Assembly (NCBI GenBank): GCA_963844695.1
Contig: CAWJPL010000035.1
Location: 1-64,000 of the forward strand
DNA: 64,000 nt
From: RYN-230 sp963844695
Lineage (GTDB): Bacteria > Actinomycetota > Actinomycetes > Streptosporangiales > Streptosporangiaceae
Direction of reading: 5' to 3'
Every line of letters begins with the position of its first letter. Position 1 is the stretch's first letter. The notes beneath the pieces were generated by a model. The model made no database searches. It had not been told where the DNA came from and saw nothing but the letters and a program-made list of their open reading frames with translations. The position numbers and the translations under genes are program-made. This document shows, one piece after another, positions 60,003-64,000 of the stretch.

Positions 60003-61289
60003 TTACCTCAAAGACAGGGCGGCCAGGGCGGCGTTGACGATGGAGCCGGAGTCCAGGTCGTGCGCCCGGTACAGGTCGCTGACCGACCCGGACTGGCCGA
60101 AGCTGTCCACCCCGAGGCTGACCGCGGGCACCCCCAGGGCGGAGCCGAGCCAGCTCAGCGTGTGCGAGGCGGCGTCGTGCACGGTGACGACCGGCACCCG
60201 GCCCCCGAAAGCCCCGTCCAGGAAAGCGCTGCGTAGCGCGCCGGGGATGGAGGGCACCGTGGCGGTGCGAACCCCCTGGCGCAGCGTCCGCTGCCAGGCC
60301 CGGTAGAGCCGGTCCGCCGAGGTCACGTCGACCACGTTGGCGGCGATGCCCTCCTCGGCCAGTTCGGCCGCGGCGGCCAGCACCTCCGGCAGCACCGCGC
60401 CGCAGCCGGCCAGGTGCACCAGGGGTGTGCCGTCGGCGGCAGGGCTGGCGTCGACCAGCCGGTAGGCGCCCGCGAGGACCTGACGGCGCAGCACCGCGTC
60501 ACCCAGCCGGTCCCGCGCCGCCGCGAACGGCTGCTGGTCGATGCCCCGGGTGGTGAGCCGGAAGTAGTACGAGCCGTCCTCCATGACCGGCGCCCCGCTC
60601 CGGGGCGGGACGGGCGCGGCCGCGTTGGCCGTGGCGATGCTCTGCAGGGCCCCGCACATCAGCCAGTCCAGGGCGGTGCCGTAGGCGGGCTCGATGAACG
60701 TGACGCCGGGCAGTTCCAGGCCGACCGAGGCGGTGATGGTGGACTGGTGCGCGCCGCCCTCCGGGGCCAGGGTGATCCCGGACGGGGTGCCGGCCACGAT
60801 GAACCGGGCGCCGGAGTACACCGAGTAGACGAAGGCGTCCAGGCCGCGGAGCACGAACGGGTCGTACACCGTGCCCACCGGCAGCAGCGGCTGGTCCGAC
60901 AGGTCCCAGGCCAGGCCGAGCTGGCCGAGCAGCAGGAACAGGTTCATCTCGCTGATGCCCAGCTCGATGTGGTGGCCGTCCGGGCCCTCGGCCCACTTCA
61001 GCACGGTGTCCTCGCTCCACGACCGCCGCGCGTCCGGGCTGAACACCTTGGTGCGGTTGATGAAGCCGGCCAGGTTGGTCGAGGTGGCCACGTCGGGCGC
61101 CGCCGTGACCAGGTAGGGCGCCACGGCCTCGTCCCGGGACAGGTCCACCAGGATCCGGCCGAAGGCCTCCTGGGTCGAGAGGGCACGGCCGGTGCGCAGG
61201 CCGGTGGAATCAGGCACGGTCACGGCCGGCGGCCGGGCGGCCCCGTGGTCGGGAAGCAGAGGGCCGGGACGGGCGGGCCAGGTGCTCAC
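60003..61289 (-). CDS. Transketolase-like enzyme, C-terminal part (pyrimidine and C domains)
   Basis: Protein of up to 428 residues. It carries the pyrimidine-binding domain with the proton-relay Glu in HIELGISEMNLFLLLG, VGTVYDPFVLRGLDAF, TPSGITLAPEGGAHQSTITA and a transketolase C-terminal domain (VPVVTVHDAASHTLSWLGSA, VDSFGQSG). Its start lies inside the 3' end of the next gene's frame; GTG 61289 has no good ribosome-binding site. Read with 61210-62421 it makes one transketolase/E1-like enzyme of about 800 residues that uses thiamine diphosphate. It is either split into two subunits or frameshifted. Confidence 0.8.
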   Translation of the reverse strand: MSTWPARPGPLLPDHGAARPPAVTVPDSTGLRTGRALSTQEAFGRILVDLSRDEAVAPYLVTAAPDVATSTNLAGFINRTKVFSPDARRSWSEDTVLKWAEGPDGHHIELGISEMNLFLLLGQLGLAWDLSDQPLLPVGTVYDPFVLRGLDAFVYSVYSGARFIVAGTPSGITLAPEGGAHQSTITASVGLELPGVTFIEPAYGTALDWLMCGALQSIATANAAAPVPPRSGAPVMEDGSYYFRLTTRGIDQQPFAAARDRLGDAVLRRQVLAGAYRLVDASPAADGTPLVHLAGCGAVLPEVLAAAAELAEEGIAANVVDVTSADRLYRAWQRTLRQGVRTATVPSIPGALRSAFLDGAFGGRVPVVTVHDAASHTLSWLGSALGVPAVSLGVDSFGQSGSVSDLYRAHDLDSGSIVNAALAALSLR

Positions 61290-62421
61290 GCCGCGCCGCG
61301 GCCCACTGGCCCGCCGGGGTCATCGGGTCGAAACGGTCCCACTCGGTGTCCGCGGTCAGTCCCAGCCGGGTCCGCATCTCGTCCATCTGGGTCGTGGTGA
61401 GCAGCGCCGAATGGTTGCGCGGGTTGCCGGCCATGGGCAGTCCCCAGCCCTTGACCGTGTACGCGAAGACCACGCTCGGCCGCTCCTTCTCCGCGTCGCA
61501 GGCGGCGAACGCGGCGAGCAGGGAGCGCAGGTCATGCCCGGCCAGGTCGGTGACCAGGCCGGCCAGTTCGTCGTCGGCCAGCCCGGCGCAGAACCCGCGG
61601 ACCTCCTCCGGGGCGCCGTCCAGGAAGCGGGCCCGGACGTCGGCCGGGGCCAGGCCGAACAGCGACTGGTAGTGCTCGTTGGGCAGGGCGTCGATCCAGT
61701 CCCGCAGGGCGCCGCCGCTGGGCCGGGCGAACGCCTCCTGGAGCGCCGCACCGTACTTCGCCTCCACCACGTGCCAGCCCGCCGCGGTGAACTGCTGCTC
61801 CCACTGGGCGATCCGCATCCCGGGCACCACCCGGTCCAGCGACTGGCGGTTCAGGTCCACCACCCACATGACGTTGCCGAGCCCGTCGGTGGCCGGATCG
61901 GCGACCGCCTCCCAGATGTTGCCCTCGTCCAGTTCGGCGTCGCCGATCAGGGAGATGAACCGGCTGCGCGGCCGGGGGCCGAAGTGCGCGTCCACGTACC
62001 GGCGGGCCACGGCGGCGAACAGCGGTGCGGCCGCCCCCAGCCCGACCGACCCGGTGGAGAAGTCCGGGCTGTCCGGGTCCTTGGTCCGGCTCGGGTAGGC
62101 CTGCAGGCCGCCGAACGCGCGGAGCGACGGCAGGTAGCTGCGGTCCAGGTGGCCGAGCAGGTACTGGATCGCGTGGTACACCGGGGAAGCGTGCGGCTTC
62201 ACGCTCACCTTGTCCGGCGCGTCCAGGTACGCGAAGTACAACGCGGTCATCACGCTGACCAGGCTGGCGCTGGAGGCCTGGTGCCCGCCCACCTTGACGC
62301 CGTCCCCGGTGTCGCGGTCGTGATTGGCCGCGTCCACGATCCGGGTCGCCAGCCACAGGACCCGCTGCTGGATCTCGGCGAGGACGTCCAGATCGACCTG
62401 ATCGGTACTGGCCACGGTCAT
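61210..62421 (-). CDS. Transketolase-like enzyme, N-terminal (thiamine-PP) part
   Basis: Protein of 403 residues. GDAELDEGNIWEAV with VVDLNRQSLD about 20 residues later is the thiamine diphosphate/Mg motif, in the form used by the AceE-type E1 and transketolase-like family. VGGHQASSASLVSVMTALYF and SVGLGAAAPLFAAVARRY also fit. ATG 62421 has GTGGAG upstream. The end (HLARPSRPSASRPRG) no longer matches the family, while the other frame does, from LLPDHGAARPPAVTVPDSTG on. The two frames overlap by 80 bases. It probably acts on 2-oxo acids or sugar phosphates. Confidence 0.82.
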   Translation of the reverse strand: MTVASTDQVDLDVLAEIQQRVLWLATRIVDAANHDRDTGDGVKVGGHQASSASLVSVMTALYFAYLDAPDKVSVKPHASPVYHAIQYLLGHLDRSYLPSLRAFGGLQAYPSRTKDPDSPDFSTGSVGLGAAAPLFAAVARRYVDAHFGPRPRSRFISLIGDAELDEGNIWEAVADPATDGLGNVMWVVDLNRQSLDRVVPGMRIAQWEQQFTAAGWHVVEAKYGAALQEAFARPSGGALRDWIDALPNEHYQSLFGLAPADVRARFLDGAPEEVRGFCAGLADDELAGLVTDLAGHDLRSLLAAFAACDAEKERPSVVFAYTVKGWGLPMAGNPRNHSALLTTTQMDEMRTRLGLTADTEWDRFDPMTPAGQWAAARREHLARPSRPSASRPRGRPAAGRDRA

Positions 62422-62508
62422 GACACTCCACCCGGGTGACGTGCTGGTCAGGCCAGCTTCCCATCCACCCCGCACACTCGCCAGTCCGGTCCTGAGACGA
62501 TAGGCCGT

Positions 62509-62802
62509 GTGATCGATTCGCAGATTACCCACGACCCAGACGATTCCCGGTTCGAGTACCGCTCGGGAGGCTCCGTTGCGGAGCTTGTGTACCGGCTGCG
62601 GGGCCAACGGATGGTCCTGCTGCATACCGGCGTACCGCACGCCTTGGAAAAGCACGGCATCGGGGGCGAGCTCGTGCGGGCCGCGGTCGGGTACGCGGCG
62701 AGCCAGGGACTGACTGTCGTGCCGGCCTGCCCGTTCGCGCGGGCCTGGCTGGAGGAGCACCCGGACGTCGCGGCCCAGGTCTCGATCGACGCGCCGGCCT
62801 AG
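62509..62802 (+). CDS. Small GNAT-like N-acetyltransferase (YjdJ type)
   Basis: Protein of 97 residues. The compact GNAT fold shows as SVAELVYRLRGQRMVLLHTG, VPHALEKHGIGGELVRAAVG and TVVPACPFARAWLEEHPD. This single-domain group lacks the usual N-terminal part; its members bind acetyl-CoA, but targets are unknown. The GTG at 62509 opens the frame. It is divergent from the transketolase-like genes, and the membrane protein gene follows 12 bases downstream, so they may share a transcript. Confidence 0.8.
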   Translation: MIDSQITHDPDDSRFEYRSGGSVAELVYRLRGQRMVLLHTGVPHALEKHGIGGELVRAAVGYAASQGLTVVPACPFARAWLEEHPDVAAQVSIDAPA

Positions 62803-62814
62803 CGGGCGGCTGTA

Positions 62815-63918
62815 ATGGTGCCGGAGTACGCCCGCATCCTGGCCGCCGTCGTCGGGTCGTTCCTGATCGTCCTCGACTGCATCAGCCTGGTCGGGACACT
62901 GATCGTGCCCCGCCCGGCCGGCGGCCGGCTGATGATCTGGGTCAACCGGATCGTCCACGCCGGGTTCCAGCTGATGACCGCGCCGGTCAAGAACTACCAC
63001 CACCGGGACCGGATCCTGGCCGCCCAGGCCGCCACCCTGCTGATCGCCCAGCTTGTGGCCTGGCTGCTCGTGGCGTACGTCGGATTCGGGCTGCTGCTGT
63101 GGCCGTTCACGCACGGCGGGGTCACGCTGTCCTTCGACAACGCCGGGCCAGCCTTCTGGTTCGCCGGCGACTTCACCGAGGACGGGGCGGCGGTCCGCGT
63201 CATCCTGTACGCGGCCGCCCTGATCGGGCTGGTCACGGTGACCCTGCAGATCGCCTATCTGCCCACCCTGTACTCGGCCTTCAACCGCCGTGAGACGGAC
63301 GTCGCCCTGCTGAACGCGCGGGCCGGGGTGCCCTCGTGGGGCCCGGAACTGCTGGCCCGGACGCACTACGCGCTGGGCTCGGGCGCGTCCACCATCAACA
63401 CCCTGCCCGACCTGTATGACCAGTGGGAGCGCTGGGCGGCGGACATCGCCGAGAGCCACACCACCTATCTGCCGCTGGTCCGGTTCCGCTCGCCCCGGCC
63501 GCTCTCGTCCTGGGTCACGGCGCTGCTCGCGGTGCTGGATTCCGCGGCCATGTACCTGGCGCTGTCCCCGGAGTCCGCGCCGACGGTCGCGGCCCGGCTA
63601 TGCCTGCGCGGCGGTTTCCAGTGCTTCAACGACGTGGCCCGGGCCATGAGCCTGCACCCGCCGGAGATGCCCGATCCGGCCGCGGGCATCAGCCTGACCT
63701 ACCAGGACTGGCTGGACGCGATCGCGACGCTGGAGAAGGTGAACTTCCCGATCGAGCGCACGCCCGCCGACGCGTGGCCGGACTTCGTCGGCTGGCGGGT
63801 CAACTACGAGCAGGCCGCCTACGCCATGGCCAAGGCCGTCGACGCGGTCCCGGCGCTCTGGTCGGGCCCGCGGCGCCATGCCCAGAAAGCCATCCCGCCC
63901 ATCCGCCCGCGGGCCTGA
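62815..63918 (+). CDS. Membrane protein of the two-helix ion-channel-like family
   Basis: Protein of 367 residues. The N-terminal helix ILAAVVGSFLIVLDCISLVG is followed by two more (LLIAQLVAWLLVAYVGFGLLL and VILYAAALIGLVTVTLQIAYL). A short segment between them (DNAGPAFWFAGDF) stands where a pore loop would be, but the TxGxG filter of potassium channels is not there. A soluble C-terminal domain follows with YSAFNRRETDVALLNARAGV, WAADIAESHTTYLPLVRFRS and SWVTALLAVLDSAAMYLAL, a pattern I recall from actinomycete channel-like proteins. Conduction is unproven. The start may be GTG or ATG at 62815. Confidence 0.7.
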   Translation: MVPEYARILAAVVGSFLIVLDCISLVGTLIVPRPAGGRLMIWVNRIVHAGFQLMTAPVKNYHHRDRILAAQAATLLIAQLVAWLLVAYVGFGLLLWPFTHGGVTLSFDNAGPAFWFAGDFTEDGAAVRVILYAAALIGLVTVTLQIAYLPTLYSAFNRRETDVALLNARAGVPSWGPELLARTHYALGSGASTINTLPDLYDQWERWAADIAESHTTYLPLVRFRSPRPLSSWVTALLAVLDSAAMYLALSPESAPTVAARLCLRGGFQCFNDVARAMSLHPPEMPDPAAGISLTYQDWLDAIATLEKVNFPIERTPADAWPDFVGWRVNYEQAAYAMAKAVDAVPALWSGPRRHAQKAIPPIRPRA

Positions 63919-64000
63919 CCAGTTCCGGGCGACCACGGCTACGCGGATCACCGCTTCAGTCGGTACGCTTCGTCCGACGGTGCCGGCCTGGCCGGTTCCA

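Noticed and set aside
1..64000. CRISPR arrays, rRNA genes, replication or conjugation genes
   Set aside because: None seen: no regularly spaced direct repeats, no rRNA-like sequence, and no FtsK/TraB-like or Rep-like protein in any unit of the island.

Overview
The window is high-GC DNA (about 70%, with strong G/C bias at third codon positions). It has GTG and TTG starts, TetR, PadR, LuxR and SARP regulators, and a Glu-Asp-Phe tRNA cluster. This points to a filamentous actinomycete; a Streptosporangiales-like lineage is possible, but nothing here fixes the genus.

Left flank (1-16.6 kb). This part is mostly intact. It holds an S9 peptidase, an epoxide hydrolase and a secreted S33-type hydrolase, then a TetR gene and a methyltransferase gene that share one operator sequence. 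A 944-residue LuxR-type ATPase regulator follows, divergent from a three-gene operon (haloperoxidase-like hydrolase, DUF4331 protein, doubled muconolactone-isomerase-like protein). After these come a broken S33 hydrolase, a peptidoglycan-binding protein, a second methyltransferase and a small membrane protein.

Middle (16.7-56.0 kb). I read this as an accretion island in a tRNA-Phe gene. The intact tRNA-Phe(GAA) is at 56.0 kb. Copies of its 3' half recur at 47.54 and 34.98 kb, and a decayed copy lies at 16.68 kb, dividing the stretch into three units. Unit 1 (16.7-35.0 kb) is old. It has many small enzymes and regulators (RibD-like reductase, HIT protein, deaminase, epoxide hydrolase, a TetR/SnoaL pair with two palindromic operators, an orphan VapC toxin, a LysM/lysozyme-like protein) mixed with pseudogenes (hemerythrin, LanC-like, XRE regulator, two truncated transposases). 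Unit 2 (35.0-47.5 kb) has a PadR/membrane-protein operon, a NUDIX gene and two well-bounded insertion sequences. One of these (ISAs1-type) splits a small gene; the other (IS4-type) keeps perfect ends and a 10-bp target duplication. Unit 2 ends in a dead tyrosine recombinase. Unit 3 (47.6-56.0 kb) is the youngest. It has only three intact genes: a membrane-spanning SARP regulator with an extracellular propeller and an oligopeptide-binding domain, a secreted propeller protein with 13 CX7C repeats, and an intact tyrosine recombinase beside the tRNA.

Right flank (56-64 kb). tRNA-Glu, tRNA-Asp and tRNA-Phe are followed by an MFS transporter whose 3' end overlaps a convergent PspC gene. An acyl-CoA dehydrogenase of the glutaryl-CoA type, a transketolase-like enzyme in two overlapping frames, a small GNAT protein and a channel-like membrane protein complete the window.

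The most striking item is unit 3: a compact mobile islet whose only cargo appears to be a one-component transmembrane sensor-regulator and a secreted repeat protein.
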